A stretch of DNA of 64,000 nt from Methylobacterium soli (GTDB lineage: Bacteria; Pseudomonadota; Alphaproteobacteria; Rhizobiales; Beijerinckiaceae). Shown piece after piece: positions 44,547-53,608 of the stretch (position 1 is the first letter of the stretch; each line of letters begins with the position of its first letter). Location: contig NZ_VZZK01000005.1 of assembly GCF_008806385.1 (NCBI RefSeq), positions 62,001 through 126,000 of the forward strand. The letters run 5' to 3'. A model generated the notes under the pieces. That model had not been told where the DNA came from, made no database searches, and saw nothing but the letters and a program-made list of their open reading frames with translations. A program made the position numbers and the translations under genes.

Positions 44547-44915
44547 ATGCCACGCCCGTTCCAGAGCCGCCTCGGCTTCGCCGGCCTCCTCTGCCTGATC
44601 CTAAGCCCCTCCGCTCTGGCGCAGGACACGCCCCGCTCCGTCAACGATTGCGAGCGCCTCAAGAACGACCTCGCCTACAACCAGTGTCTCTCGATATTCG
44701 GCCCTGCGGCCAAGAACATCGCGGGCGGCGACGGCAGCGCCGCCTCCGCCCCGGCCACCGCGACCACGGCGGCGCTTCCCGTGGCCGACGATCCGGCGCC
44801 CGAGGCCAGGAGCGGCCGGCGCGGGCGCTACCGCGTGCGCCGCGGCCGCCAGAGCGCGGTCTTCACGGCGGGCTCCGACGAGAGCCGCAGCTACCGCCGG
44901 CGCCGCCGGCGCTGA
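44547..44915 (+). CDS. small exported protein, Cys pair and Arg-rich tail
   Basis: A 122-residue protein with a signal peptide (LGFAGLLCLILSPSALA, before QDTPRSV). The mature N-terminus has NDCERLKNDLAYNQCLSIFG, where two cysteines 12 residues apart could form a disulfide across a helical hairpin. After an Ala/Thr linker the C-terminal third is highly basic (RSGRRGRYRVRRGRQSAV and a final RRRRRR). This could bind nucleic acid, LPS or acidic polysaccharide, but that is inference. It converges on the deacetylase gene with 13 bp between them. Confidence 0.65.
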   Translation: MPRPFQSRLGFAGLLCLILSPSALAQDTPRSVNDCERLKNDLAYNQCLSIFGPAAKNIAGGDGSAASAPATATTAALPVADDPAPEARSGRRGRYRVRRGRQSAVFTAGSDESRSYRRRRRR

Positions 44916-44928
44916 GGCCGCCCGCGCC

Positions 44929-45987
44929 TCACGCGACGTTGAGGCGCCGGCCGCGATTCCAGGCCAGGAACGGCACCCCCGAGAGGAGCCCCGCCAGGGC
45001 CGCGCGCGACTGGTAGGCGCCGTTGATCGAGACCCGGGGCAGCGCCTGGAGATGGGCGCAATGCGCGGCGAAGAGATGGCCCGGCCGGGTCGTCACCGCC
45101 GTGGCGAAGCCGAGCTCCCGCGCCATCGCGAATTCCCGCGCCGCCGCCGAGGTCGGGTCCCCCACCGGGAAGGACAGGTGGCGCACCGGCCGCCCGAGCT
45201 CCGCGACGATGCGGTCGCGCGCCTCCGCGATCTCGCGGCGCGCCACCGCCGCCGGGTGCTTGGCGAGCATCGGATGCGTGCGGGTATGGGCCCCGATCGT
45301 CACCGCCGGGTCCCGGCCGAGCGCCCGCAGTGCGTCCCAATCGAGGCAGAGCTCGCCCGCCACCCCCCCGTCCGCGAAGCCCGCCTGCCGGCAGAGATCG
45401 GCGATGATTGCGAGGAGCCGCGCCTCGGGGCCGCCGCGCAGGGCGCGGTAGACGGCGTCGAAGGCCGCATTCTTCTCGTCCGCGTCGCGCGCGGGCAAAT
45501 CGAGGGGGTCGGGGCCGCCGATCCGGACCCGGTCGAGGCGGGCGATCGCCCGCTCCAGCTCGTTCCACCAGAGGCGTCCGCGCTGGTCGGCGAAATCGGT
45601 GGTGACGAACAGGGTCCAGGGCGCCCCGTGGCGGCGCAGGATCGGCACCGCATGCTCGACATTGTCGCGGTAGCCGTCATCGAAGGTCAGGACCGCGAAG
45701 GGCGCCTCCGGATCGGGATGCGCCAGCCGGTCGGGCACCGCATCGAGGGGAACGAGGCTGTAGCCGCGGGCGCGCAGGCTCGTCAGGGTGAGATCGAGGA
45801 AGTCCGGCGTGATCGTGAGGATGCGGTTCGGCGCGAAGGGCGCGGGAGGCTCCGGGCTCACGTGATGGAAGGTCAGGATCACCCCGAGCCCCCGCGCCGC
45901 CGGGGCGAGCCAGCGGTCGGCGCGCGTCGCCGAGACGACCTCGAACCCGGCCTGGAGCAGGCGATGGCGGTTTCGCGTGGAAAGCAT
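44929..45987 (-). CDS. polysaccharide deacetylase family protein (NodB-like)
   Basis: A 352-residue CE4-fold protein. The catalytic and metal motifs are VLTFDDGYRDN (T-F-D-D) and IGAHTRTHPML (H-x3-H), with LSFPVGDPTSA as the third conserved block. The first part LGVILTFHHVSPEPP is also common in polysaccharide-locus deacetylases. ATG 45987 (MLSTRNRHRLLQAG) is preferred to the longer frame from 46092. No signal peptide is evident. It probably acts on cell-surface polysaccharide or its lipid-linked precursor as part of the neighbouring EPS genes. Confidence 0.88.
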   Translation of the reverse strand: MLSTRNRHRLLQAGFEVVSATRADRWLAPAARGLGVILTFHHVSPEPPAPFAPNRILTITPDFLDLTLTSLRARGYSLVPLDAVPDRLAHPDPEAPFAVLTFDDGYRDNVEHAVPILRRHGAPWTLFVTTDFADQRGRLWWNELERAIARLDRVRIGGPDPLDLPARDADEKNAAFDAVYRALRGGPEARLLAIIADLCRQAGFADGGVAGELCLDWDALRALGRDPAVTIGAHTRTHPMLAKHPAAVARREIAEARDRIVAELGRPVRHLSFPVGDPTSAAAREFAMARELGFATAVTTRPGHLFAAHCAHLQALPRVSINGAYQSRAALAGLLSGVPFLAWNRGRRLNVA

Positions 45988-46149
45988 GGCGCGGCCCGTG
46001 AACGGCCCGAAAGGGCTTGGTCCCGCAAGGCTTAAGCCTTCGACCGACAAGGTTTCGTTACCTACGCCCTGAGATCGGCCCGGGATGTACACGCCCGTTA
46101 AGGCACGACGCCTTTATGTCCTGGAGCGAGTGCTGAGGGGACGACGCAA

Positions 46150-47349
46150 ATGACAGTTCTCGTCCATGCTATGGGTGGAGCCCGCATGGCCACGGCAGAG
46201 ACGCGCGGTGGGCTGAGGGCGGAGGTCTGGACGGAGCTCGGCGCCGTCGAGGCCCTGTGGCGCAGCATCGAGGCCGGGCCCGCCTGCCTCGGCACGCCCT
46301 ACCAACGCTTCGACTGGGTCGCGTCCTACCGGGTGGCCGAGGTCGATCCGGGCGCGCTCCGGGTGATCGTCCTGCGCGAGGCCGACGGACGGCCGCGGCT
46401 TCTCCTGCCCCTCACGGTGACGCGCGAGCGCGGCGTTCGGGTCGCCCGCGTCGTCGGCGGATACCACGCGAATTATCACCTGCCCCTGTTCGCCTCGCGG
46501 GAGGCCGCGGCGATCCCGGGCGACGACCTGCGGGCCCTCCTGGCGGAGGTCGGCCGCGAGGCCGGCATCGACGTCTACGTTCTCGCGCATCAGCCCCGGA
46601 CCTGGGAAGGCGCGGCCAATCCCCTGAGCCTCGGCGGGATGGCCTCCCCGAGCGACGCCTACGGGATGAGGCTCGGACTTGACCCCGAGGAGACGGTGCG
46701 CCGCGCCTTCAGCGCCGATGCGCGCAAGAAGCTGCGCCAGAAGGAGAAGCGCCTCGTCGAGACGGTCGGCCCGGTGGCGTATCGCTGCGCGGCGACGCAG
46801 GAGGAGAGTGCGACCTTTCTCGCGGCCTTCTACCTCCAGAAATCCGCCCGCTTCGCGAGCCTCGGCATTCGCAATCCCTACGCGGAGGCGCCGATCCGCC
46901 GCTTCCTCGCGCGCGCCGCCGGACCCGGCGACGGCTCCGGCCGTCCGGCCATGGAGCTTCACGCCCTCGTGGCGCGCGACAGCGGGCGCGTGCTCGCGAC
47001 CTTCGGGGCGGCGGTGAGCGAGGATCGCTTCAGCGGCATGATGACGGCCTTCGAGGCCGACCCGGAGATCGCCCGCTGCAGCCCCGGCGACCTGCTGCTG
47101 CATCACCTCGTCCGCGAGCAGGCGGCGCGCGGGCGCCGGGGCTTCGATCTCGGGGTCGGCGAGGCGCGCTACAAGGCGAGCATCTGCGACGAGACCATCG
47201 AACTCGTGACGGTGACGATCCCCGTGACCCTGCGCGGGCGCCTCCAGGGCCTCGCCCTGGAGGGGCTCGGCCGCCTGAAGGCCCGCATCAAGCGCAGCCC
47301 GCGCCTCTGGGCACTCGCCCAGAAGGCCCGCCGTCTGCGGGCCGGCTGA
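46150..47349 (+). CDS. GNAT-like acetyltransferase, CelD/BcsL (FemAB-fold) family
   Basis: A 399-residue protein. Typical family parts are TPYQRFDWVASYRVAEVD, LLLPLTVTRERGVRVARVVG, a middle SADARKKLRQKEKRLVETVG and the C-terminal FEADPEIARCSPGDLLLHHL followed by RGFDLGVGEARYKASICD, which is the double-GNAT (Acetyltransf_6) signature. Proteins of this family occur in cellulose and EPS loci and are thought to acylate or transfer groups to polysaccharide precursors. ATG 46150 is used; 46174 is also possible. It lies within the EPS locus, divergent from the deacetylase gene. Confidence 0.85.
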   Translation: MTVLVHAMGGARMATAETRGGLRAEVWTELGAVEALWRSIEAGPACLGTPYQRFDWVASYRVAEVDPGALRVIVLREADGRPRLLLPLTVTRERGVRVARVVGGYHANYHLPLFASREAAAIPGDDLRALLAEVGREAGIDVYVLAHQPRTWEGAANPLSLGGMASPSDAYGMRLGLDPEETVRRAFSADARKKLRQKEKRLVETVGPVAYRCAATQEESATFLAAFYLQKSARFASLGIRNPYAEAPIRRFLARAAGPGDGSGRPAMELHALVARDSGRVLATFGAAVSEDRFSGMMTAFEADPEIARCSPGDLLLHHLVREQAARGRRGFDLGVGEARYKASICDETIELVTVTIPVTLRGRLQGLALEGLGRLKARIKRSPRLWALAQKARRLRAG

Positions 47350-47363
47350 CGTCCGGGGGGCGA

Positions 47364-47393
47364 GCCGCGCCGGACCCGTCCGGTCGGCGCGGC
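47364..47393. terminator. hairpin between convergent acetyltransferase and Wzz-like genes
   Basis: An eleven-base left arm (gccgcgccgga) pairs with its complement around a cccg loop, with one bulged T. It fills the 50-bp gap between the two convergent stop codons. No U-run. Confidence 0.5.
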
Positions 47394-47399
47394 CGCGCC

Positions 47400-49718
47400 T
47401 CAGGCGGCCGAGAGGCGCAGGGGCATGTCCGCAACCTCAGGATAGGATGAGGCCGGGCGTCCGCTCGCCTGTTCCTGCACCACGTCGTCCTGCGCCACCA
47501 GAACCTGGCCGGCGCCGGCATCCTCGGCGAGCCCGTAGAGGGCGACGAGATCCGGATCGTCCGCCTCGGCATTCGAGGCGATGACGACGCCGTCCATGCG
47601 GGCGGCGACCGCGCTCAGCAGCGCGCGCGAGGCCTGGCCCGGGCGGAAGCGCAGGCGGCAGATGACCCAATCATAGGCCTCCGCCATGGCGTCCAGGGTG
47701 ATGGCGAGGGCCTGCGGCTCCTCGAACAGAACCTCCGTGTCGACGAAGCCGCAGGCGACCCGGTGCAGCCGGGAGGCCGGCAACGCCTGGATCACGTCCA
47801 GGAAGGCGGCATCGCCCGCCACGAGGTCGGTGAGCCCCGGCGCGTCCGAATGCGAGGCCGGGCCGTTGAGATCGACGATGAGCGTCTGCGAGCCGGGCGA
47901 CAGGGCCTCGGCGAGGCTCTCGGCGAGGCTCTTCTCAGGGTTCCGGCCGGGTCCGTTCGGGCGGCGCGCGTCGGTCTCGACCACGAGGACGCCCCGTCCG
48001 CCCGCCATCGGCGCCGTGTCGCGCAGGCGCGCGATGAGCGGATCGAGATCGAACGCCGCCGCCTCCTGGATCGGCGCCTCTTGGACCGCCGCCTGGACCG
48101 CCGCCGCCGGAGCGGCGGGCCGAACCATCGCGGGCACGGCCGGCTTGAGGACGGCCCCGGCCCGGAAGCCGGTCTCGAAGGCGGCGAGGCCCGGCACCAT
48201 TGGCCAGGATGCCGGGGGCGCGGCCTCCGGGAAGGCGAAGGGCACGGGCTCCATCCGGGGCGCGGCCTCGCTCCTCCGAACCTGCGAGGCCGCGCCCGCG
48301 TTGCCGGCGGGGGCCGCCAGGAGGTGGCGCGCGATCACGGAACCGGCCGCGAACAGGAAGGCCAGGAGCGCGGCGAAGCCGATGATCGGCAGCTTCTTGG
48401 GGAAGGAGGGAGTCTCCGGCGTCACCGCCCGCGAGACGATGCGCGCATCGGCCGGCGTCGCGCTCTCGGCGTCGCGCGCGGCGGCCTCGCGGTAGCGCGA
48501 GAGGTAGGATTCGAGCTGCTCGCGCTGGGCCTTGGCCTCGCGCTCGAGGGCGCGCAGCTGCACCTCGCTGGTGTTGCCCTTGGCGACGACGTCGCGCTGG
48601 CCGTCGACGGTGGCCTGCAGGCTGTCGACCCGGGCCCCGGCGATCTTGGCGTCGTTCTCCAGGGTGCGCACCACCCGCTCCGCGGCGGACTTGATCTGCT
48701 GGTCGAGGTCGGTGACCTGCGCGGTCAGCTCCTTGATGCGCGGATGGGCCGGCAGCAGCGTGCGCGATTCCAGCGCGAGCTGCGCCCGGAGGGTGATGCG
48801 GCTCTCGACGACGCGCCGGATCAGCTCGTTGTTGGCGACGTCCGGGATCTCGAAGGCACGCCCGTCCTTGATCATCTCCTTGATCAGCTTGACGCGCCCG
48901 GCGAGGTCCGCCTTGACGGTGCGGGCCTGGGAGAGCTGGCTCGACAGCTCGCTGAGCTGCTGGCCGTTCAGGGGCTGGCCGGCGCCGCCGCCGGAGGCGA
49001 TCAGGCCGTTCTTGGCCCGGAAGGTCTCGACCTTGGCCTCGGCCTCGGAGACCCGGCTGCGAAGGGCCTCGATATTGCCGCCGAGCCAGGTCGAGGCGTA
49101 GCGGGCAGTGTCGACCTTCGCGGCCTCGAGCGAGGCGATGTAGAGCTCCGCGATGGTGTTGGCGGCCTGGGCCGCGAGGCCCGCATCCTTCGAGCGGAAC
49201 TCGACCGAGAGGATGCGCGACTTGCCGGCCGGAAAGACCAGGAGCCGGTCGAAATAGGCGTCGAGAACGCGGTCCTCGGGGGGGCGCTCCAGCGGATTCT
49301 TGGCGAGGCCGATCAGCATCAGGGTGCGCTGGATCGGGCCGAGCCCGTCGACATTCGGGTCGAATTCCGGGTTGCCGACGAGCTTGAGCCGCCGGATCGC
49401 CTCGCGGGCAAGGTCGCGGGACATCACGACCTGCACCTGGCTCGCCACCGCCTGCTCGTCGATCAGGGCGGGCTGCTCGCCGCGTTCCTGGGCGGTGCGG
49501 GCGAAGGCCGTGTCGCGGCTCTCCAGGAGGATCTTCGCCTCGCCGGTGAAGCGGGGCGGCACCACCTGCACGAAGGCCACGGCCGCGATGCCGACCGCGA
49601 GGGTCGGGAGCGCGATCCAGGCCCAGGATCGCCGGAGAAGCCCGCCGACCTGCGCGAGGGCCAATCCCTCGCCCGGTGGCGTCGTGGAATGAAGACGGGC
49701 GGAGGTGGCGCGGGGCAT
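47400..49718 (-). CDS. Wzz/GumC-like polysaccharide co-polymerase with degenerate C-terminal tyrosine-kinase domain
   Basis: A 772-residue inner-membrane protein. TM1 is at about 35-55 (WAWIALPTLAVGIAAVAFVQ), followed by the Wzz region, long periplasmic coiled-coil segments (about 180-400) with GumC-like blocks, then a Pro-rich SFPKKLPIIGFAALLAFLFA TM2 at about 440-462. The C-terminal 200 residues resemble the BY-kinase/CpsD fold (LIVDLNGPA, APGLTDLVAGDAAFLDVIQA, WVICRLRFRP) but the Walker A loop (G-x-x-G-K-S/T) is absent and the Tyr-rich tail is missing. It should control chain length and export of the polysaccharide. ATG 49718 is preferred to a TTG six codons earlier. Confidence 0.88.
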   Translation of the reverse strand: MPRATSARLHSTTPPGEGLALAQVGGLLRRSWAWIALPTLAVGIAAVAFVQVVPPRFTGEAKILLESRDTAFARTAQERGEQPALIDEQAVASQVQVVMSRDLAREAIRRLKLVGNPEFDPNVDGLGPIQRTLMLIGLAKNPLERPPEDRVLDAYFDRLLVFPAGKSRILSVEFRSKDAGLAAQAANTIAELYIASLEAAKVDTARYASTWLGGNIEALRSRVSEAEAKVETFRAKNGLIASGGGAGQPLNGQQLSELSSQLSQARTVKADLAGRVKLIKEMIKDGRAFEIPDVANNELIRRVVESRITLRAQLALESRTLLPAHPRIKELTAQVTDLDQQIKSAAERVVRTLENDAKIAGARVDSLQATVDGQRDVVAKGNTSEVQLRALEREAKAQREQLESYLSRYREAAARDAESATPADARIVSRAVTPETPSFPKKLPIIGFAALLAFLFAAGSVIARHLLAAPAGNAGAASQVRRSEAAPRMEPVPFAFPEAAPPASWPMVPGLAAFETGFRAGAVLKPAVPAMVRPAAPAAAVQAAVQEAPIQEAAAFDLDPLIARLRDTAPMAGGRGVLVVETDARRPNGPGRNPEKSLAESLAEALSPGSQTLIVDLNGPASHSDAPGLTDLVAGDAAFLDVIQALPASRLHRVACGFVDTEVLFEEPQALAITLDAMAEAYDWVICRLRFRPGQASRALLSAVAARMDGVVIASNAEADDPDLVALYGLAEDAGAGQVLVAQDDVVQEQASGRPASSYPEVADMPLRLSAA

Positions 49719-49784
49719 GGCACGATCTTCACGCAAGGCAAGTCGATCCGACGTCAGGAGCGGGATCGTCCCCGATAAAAGCCT

Positions 49785-49809
49785 GTTAAGATTGCCTGAC
49801 CGTTAAGAT
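49785..49809. promoter_or_regulatory. direct repeat of gttaagat in the divergent Wzz/Wza promoter region
   Basis: Two exact copies (49785-49792 and 49802-49809) lie 17 bp apart between the two divergent EPS genes, with an inverted cttaac at 49851-49856. Similar gttaag/cttaac words occur ahead of other EPS genes. Candidate regulator sites, unassigned. Confidence 0.4.
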
Positions 49810-49907
49810 CCGTACCCTGCGCGGCGCGCGCTTTCGGGACGTCAGCTTTCCTTAACCATATTCGCCCAGAACGGAGCCAACTCAGGCCCTTCAACGCGGC
49901 AGTGGTG

Positions 49908-50480
49908 ATGAACCGGCGCGGATTGCTTCTCGCTCTCACATCGAGCCTCGCGCTCGGCGGCTGCCTGCGTCCGGATTACCGGACCGAGCAGCTCGATGCC
50001 ACCGGGACCGGCTCGATCGGCGCGCGATACACCCTCTCGGCCGGCGACCGGCTCCGGGTCATCGTGTTCGGCCAGGACAACCTCTCGAACATCTACGCGG
50101 TGGACGGGGCCGGGCGCATCGCCATGCCGCTGATCGGCACGGTGGCGATCGGCGGCCAGACGACGGCGGCGGCGGCCCGCACCATCGAGGCCAAGCTCGC
50201 CGCGGGCTTCGTGCGCGAACCCCACGTCACCGTCGAGGTCGACGCCTATCGGCCCTTCTACATCCTCGGCGAGGTCACGACCTCGGGCCAGTACCCCTTC
50301 GTCAACGGCATGACGGTGGAGACCGCGGTGGCGATCGCGGCGGGCTTCGGGCCGCGCGCGGCGCGCGACTACGCCGTGCTGACCCGCGAGGGCGCGGGCG
50401 GCCTCGTCTCCGGCATCGTCCCGATGACCTACCCGGTGCGGCCGGGCGACACCATCGTGGTCAAGGAGCGCTTCTTCTAG
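49908..50480 (+). CDS. polysaccharide export lipoprotein, Wza/ExoF type
   Basis: A 190-residue protein with an N-terminal signal and lipobox (MNRRGLLLALTSSLALGGC), so Cys19 should be lipidated and the protein anchored to the outer membrane. The polysaccharide export (PES) domain is YTLSAGDRLRVIVFGQDNLS and VDGAGRIAMPLIGTVAIGG, followed by an SLBB-like part PFYILGEVTTSGQYPFVNGM. It should form the export pore for the polysaccharide controlled by the divergent Wzz-like gene. ATG 49908 is used in preference to GTG 49902. The stop codon TAG overlaps a repeat-like element. Confidence 0.9.
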   Translation: MNRRGLLLALTSSLALGGCLRPDYRTEQLDATGTGSIGARYTLSAGDRLRVIVFGQDNLSNIYAVDGAGRIAMPLIGTVAIGGQTTAAAARTIEAKLAAGFVREPHVTVEVDAYRPFYILGEVTTSGQYPFVNGMTVETAVAIAAGFGPRAARDYAVLTREGAGGLVSGIVPMTYPVRPGDTIVVKERFF

Positions 50481-50530
50481 AGCGCGCTCCGCCGACGTGG
50501 ATCCCGGTTCGGCGTGAGAGCGCGCGTCTG
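50477..50530 (+). repeat. CTAGAGC-headed nested inverted repeat after the Wza-like gene
   Basis: The segment starts ctagagcgcgctccgccgac with its TAG serving as the stop codon of the export gene. It can fold through cgccga / tcggcg, with agcgcgc-type arms outside (50481-50488 and about 50519-50528). It shares the CTAGAGC end with the MITE-like element at 53605 but is otherwise different. It may act as a terminator. Confidence 0.5.
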
Positions 50531-50698
50531 ATCGGAGACTGGGAGCCGTCGCGACTTGTCCGCGACCCGTTAGGCCCGCCCTAACCCTCCGGGCTGATTA
50601 AGGGCGCCGGCGCGCCCGCCGCCGCGGCGCCTTAACGCCTCGACCACGGATGCGGATCTAGCCTCCAGACCGGCCGAACGCCGGCTGGAGTCGCTCCC

Positions 50699-51913
50699 GT
50701 GGTCGCCCCAATCCCCAATCCGCCCGAGACCCCCCCGCCCTACCGCATCCTGCACGTCTTCCGCGCGCCGGTCGGGGGGCTGTTCCGGCACGTCGTCGAC
50801 CTCGCGCGGCTCCAGGCCGCGGCCGGGCATCAGGTCGGGATCGTTTGCGATGCGACGACCGGGGGCGAGCGCGCCGAGCGGGCCCTCTCCGAGCTCGCGC
50901 CGAGCCTCGGCCTCGGCGTGACGCGCCTGCCGATGCGGCGCAACCCGCACTTCTCCGACCTCGCGGTCCTGCGGGCCGTCGCCCGCCGGGCCGAGGCCGT
51001 CGGCGCCAACATCCTGCACGGGCACGGAGCCAAGGGCGGCGTCTATGCCCGCCTCGCCCCCGTCCGCAGCCGCCCGGTGATCCGCGCCTACACGCCCCAT
51101 GGCGGCAGCTACAATTACCGGCCGGGCACGATGCTGCACCGGCTCTACATGGGCATCGAGGGGCTGCTCGCCCGCCGCACCGACGTGTTCTTGTTCGAGA
51201 GCGAGTACGTGGCGGGCCGCCACCAGGCCGATGTCGCCGCCACCGGTGGCCTGCGGCGCATCGTGCATAACGGCATCGGCGAGTCCGAGTTCGCGCCGCT
51301 GACGCGTGGGCCGGACCCGTTCGACCTCCTCTATGTCGGCGAATTGCGGGAGGCCAAGGGCCTGCCCGTCCTCCTCGACGCCCTCGCGCGCCTGCGCCGG
51401 GAGGGCCGCCCGCTCCGCCTCCTGATGGTGGGGTCCGGCCCCGATGCGGAGATCCTCAAGGCCAAGGCCGAGGCCCTGGGGCTGTCCGAGGCGGTGGCCT
51501 TCGAGCCCGCCCAGGCGATCCGCCCGGTGCTCGCCCGCGGCCGGATCATGGTCGTGCCCTCCCTGGCCGAATCCCTGCCCTACGTGGTCCTGGAGGCCGC
51601 CGCCGCGGCGCAGCCCCTGGTCGCGACCAACGTGGGCGGCATCCCGGAGATCTTCGGGACGGCCGCCACCGAACTCGTGCCCCCCCGCGATGCGCAGGCC
51701 CTGACGCGCGCGATCGCGCGCGTGCTCGACGAGGAGCCGGAGGCGTGCCGCGCGCGCTTTGCCGCGCTCAGCGCCTCGGTGCGGCAGCGCTTCTCGATGC
51801 AGCGCATGGGAACCGACGTCCTCTCGGGCTACGCCGCCGCCCTGCGGGCCCGGCCGCAAGGCGCGCCGGCGCGGGGGCAGCCCGCGCAGACCGGCATGGC
51901 GGAGCCCGTCTGA
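50699..51913 (+). CDS. glycosyltransferase family 4
   Basis: A 404-residue GT-B glycosyltransferase starting at GTG 50699. The acceptor domain begins YRILHVFRAPVGGLFRHVVD, with HGHGAKGGVYARLAPVRSRP and AYTPHGGSYNYRPGTMLHRL. The nucleotide-sugar domain has LLYVGELREAKGLPVLLDAL, then PSLAESLPYVVLEAAAAAQP with the E-x7-E motif and LVATNVGGIPEIFG. It transfers a sugar from an activated donor to the growing repeat unit in the cytosol. It lies between the Wza-like gene and the initiating sugar transferase, in the same direction as both. Confidence 0.92.
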   Translation: MVAPIPNPPETPPPYRILHVFRAPVGGLFRHVVDLARLQAAAGHQVGIVCDATTGGERAERALSELAPSLGLGVTRLPMRRNPHFSDLAVLRAVARRAEAVGANILHGHGAKGGVYARLAPVRSRPVIRAYTPHGGSYNYRPGTMLHRLYMGIEGLLARRTDVFLFESEYVAGRHQADVAATGGLRRIVHNGIGESEFAPLTRGPDPFDLLYVGELREAKGLPVLLDALARLRREGRPLRLLMVGSGPDAEILKAKAEALGLSEAVAFEPAQAIRPVLARGRIMVVPSLAESLPYVVLEAAAAAQPLVATNVGGIPEIFGTAATELVPPRDAQALTRAIARVLDEEPEACRARFAALSASVRQRFSMQRMGTDVLSGYAAALRARPQGAPARGQPAQTGMAEPV

Positions 51914-52072
51914 GGGGCCCGCCTCTCTTCCGGCCTCGCAGCCCCTCCCCACTGCGGGTCCGAAAACGCGTCATCGCGGCGCGGCGCGGCCTTAAAGATT
52001 CCGAGAGGTCGGCCTGCCAGTGTGGGCCCGATCGTCGCGGGGGCGCGACGGCCGGCAGCGGGACCGTTTTCC

Positions 52073-53608
52073 ATGAGTGCGTTCGACGTCCGCGATCTTC
52101 TGAAAGTGGCCGGGCAGCCCGGACTCGCGACGAGCGACGGAGCGGAGCCGGGCGCGCCCGCGATGCCGCCGGCCGAGGCCCTCGCCCCGCCCCTACCCGG
52201 TCCGCTGATCTCCCCCGTCGTGCTCGCCGGCTGCATCCGCGCCGCCGAGTTCGCCCTCGTGGTCGGGCTCGGGCTCGTCCTGCATCAGGTCATGCTGCGC
52301 GGCGTCGTGCCGCTCGAACTGTCCTATCTCACGGCGATCCTCGGCATCGGGGTGATCGCGATCCTGCTGTATCAGGTGAGCGGCACCTACCGGATCGGAG
52401 CGTTCCGCAGCGCGACCGGATCGGCCACCAGGATCGCGGCGGGCTGGAGCCTCGCCTTCCTGCTCGTGACGACCGCGATGGTGCTCGCCAAGGTCGCCGA
52501 CCATTATTCCCGCCTCTGGCTCGCCGCCTATTTCGCGAGCGGGCTCGGGCTCCTGCTGATGGGCCGCGCCGTCCTGGCGCAGGTGATCGGCGCCGAGATG
52601 CGCAAGGGCCGCTTCGACCGCCGCACCGCGGTGGTGGGCGGCGGTCCGGCGGCGGAGGAGCTGATCCGCATGCTGGAGATGCAGGGCGAGACCGGCATCC
52701 GCATCGTCGGGGTGTTCGACGATCGCAACGACGACCGCTCGACCGACGTGGTGGCGGGCTACCCGAAGCTCGGCAATGTCAGCGACCTCGTCGCCTATGC
52801 CCGGCACACCCGCCTCGACCTGATCATCTTCACGATCCCGATCTCGGCGGAGGGGCGCATCCTGCAGATGCTGGCCAAGCTCTGGGTGCTGCCGATCGAC
52901 ATCCGCCTCTCGGCGCACGCCACGAAGCTCCGCCTGCGCCCGCGCGCCTATTCCTATCTCGGCGCCGTCCCGGTCCTCGACGTCTTCGACAAGCCGATCG
53001 CCGATTGGGACGTGGTGGTGAAGGCCATCTTCGACCGGGTCGTCGGGCTCGGCCTGCTCCTCGCCCTCTCTCCCGTGATGCTCGCGGTGGCGCTCGCGGT
53101 GCGTTGCACCTCGCCCGGCCCGGTGCTGTTCCGGCAGAAGCGGCACGGCTTCAACAACGAGTTCATCGACGTCTACAAGTTCCGCTCGATGTATACCGAC
53201 CAGTGCGACCTCACGGCCGCCCGACAGGTGACGCGGGGCGATCCCCGGGTGACGCCGGTCGGGCGCTTCATCCGCAAGACCTCGCTCGACGAGCTGCCCC
53301 AGCTCTTCAACGTCATTAAGGGCAACCTCTCCCTGGTGGGTCCCCGCCCCCACGCGGTCCATGCCAAGGCCGCCAACACCCTCTACGACCAGGTCGTCGA
53401 CGGCTATTTCGCCCGCCACAAGGTGAAGCCCGGCATCACCGGCTGGGCCCAGGTGAATGGCTGGCGCGGCGAGACGGACACCAGCGAGAAGCTGCAGCGC
53501 CGCGTCGAGCACGACCTCTACTACATTGAGAACTGGTCGGTGCTCCTCGACCTGAAGATCCTGCTCACCACGCCGGTGGCCCTGTTCAAGACCGAGAACG
53601 CCTACTAG
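52073..53608 (+). CDS. polyprenyl-phosphate sugar-1-phosphate transferase (WcaJ/ExoY-like), EPS initiating enzyme
   Basis: A 511-residue membrane enzyme that starts repeat-unit assembly by moving a sugar phosphate to undecaprenyl phosphate. ATG 52073 gives [17 protein letters not shown]. Four N-terminal helices (about 65-190) precede a Rossmann-like CoA_binding_3 domain ([30 protein letters not shown]). The C-terminal sugar-transferase domain begins [20 protein letters not shown], has [48 protein letters not shown] and [13 protein letters not shown], and ends KTENAY. The TAG stop codon is part of the CTAG end of the 291-bp element that follows. Confidence 0.94.
   Translation: MSAFDVRDLLKVAGQPGLATSDGAEPGAPAMPPAEALAPPLPGPLISPVVLAGCIRAAEFALVVGLGLVLHQVMLRGVVPLELSYLTAILGIGVIAILLYQVSGTYRIGAFRSATGSATRIAAGWSLAFLLVTTAMVLAKVADHYSRLWLAAYFASGLGLLLMGRAVLAQVIGAEMRKGRFDRRTAVVGGGPAAEELIRMLEMQGETGIRIVGVFDDRNDDRSTDVVAGYPKLGNVSDLVAYARHTRLDLIIFTIPISAEGRILQMLAKLWVLPIDIRLSAHATKLRLRPRAYSYLGAVPVLDVFDKPIADWDVVVKAIFDRVVGLGLLLALSPVMLAVALAVRCTSPGPVLFRQKRHGFNNEFIDVYKFRSMYTDQCDLTAARQVTRGDPRVTPVGRFIRKTSLDELPQLFNVIKGNLSLVGPRPHAVHAKAANTLYDQVVDGYFARHKVKPGITGWAQVNGWRGETDTSEKLQRRVEHDLYYIENWSVLLDLKILLTTPVALFKTENAY

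Noticed and set aside
49785..49809. CtrA binding site (TTAA-N7-TTAA) in the EPS promoter region
   Set aside because: The spacing between the two TTAA words is 13, not 7.
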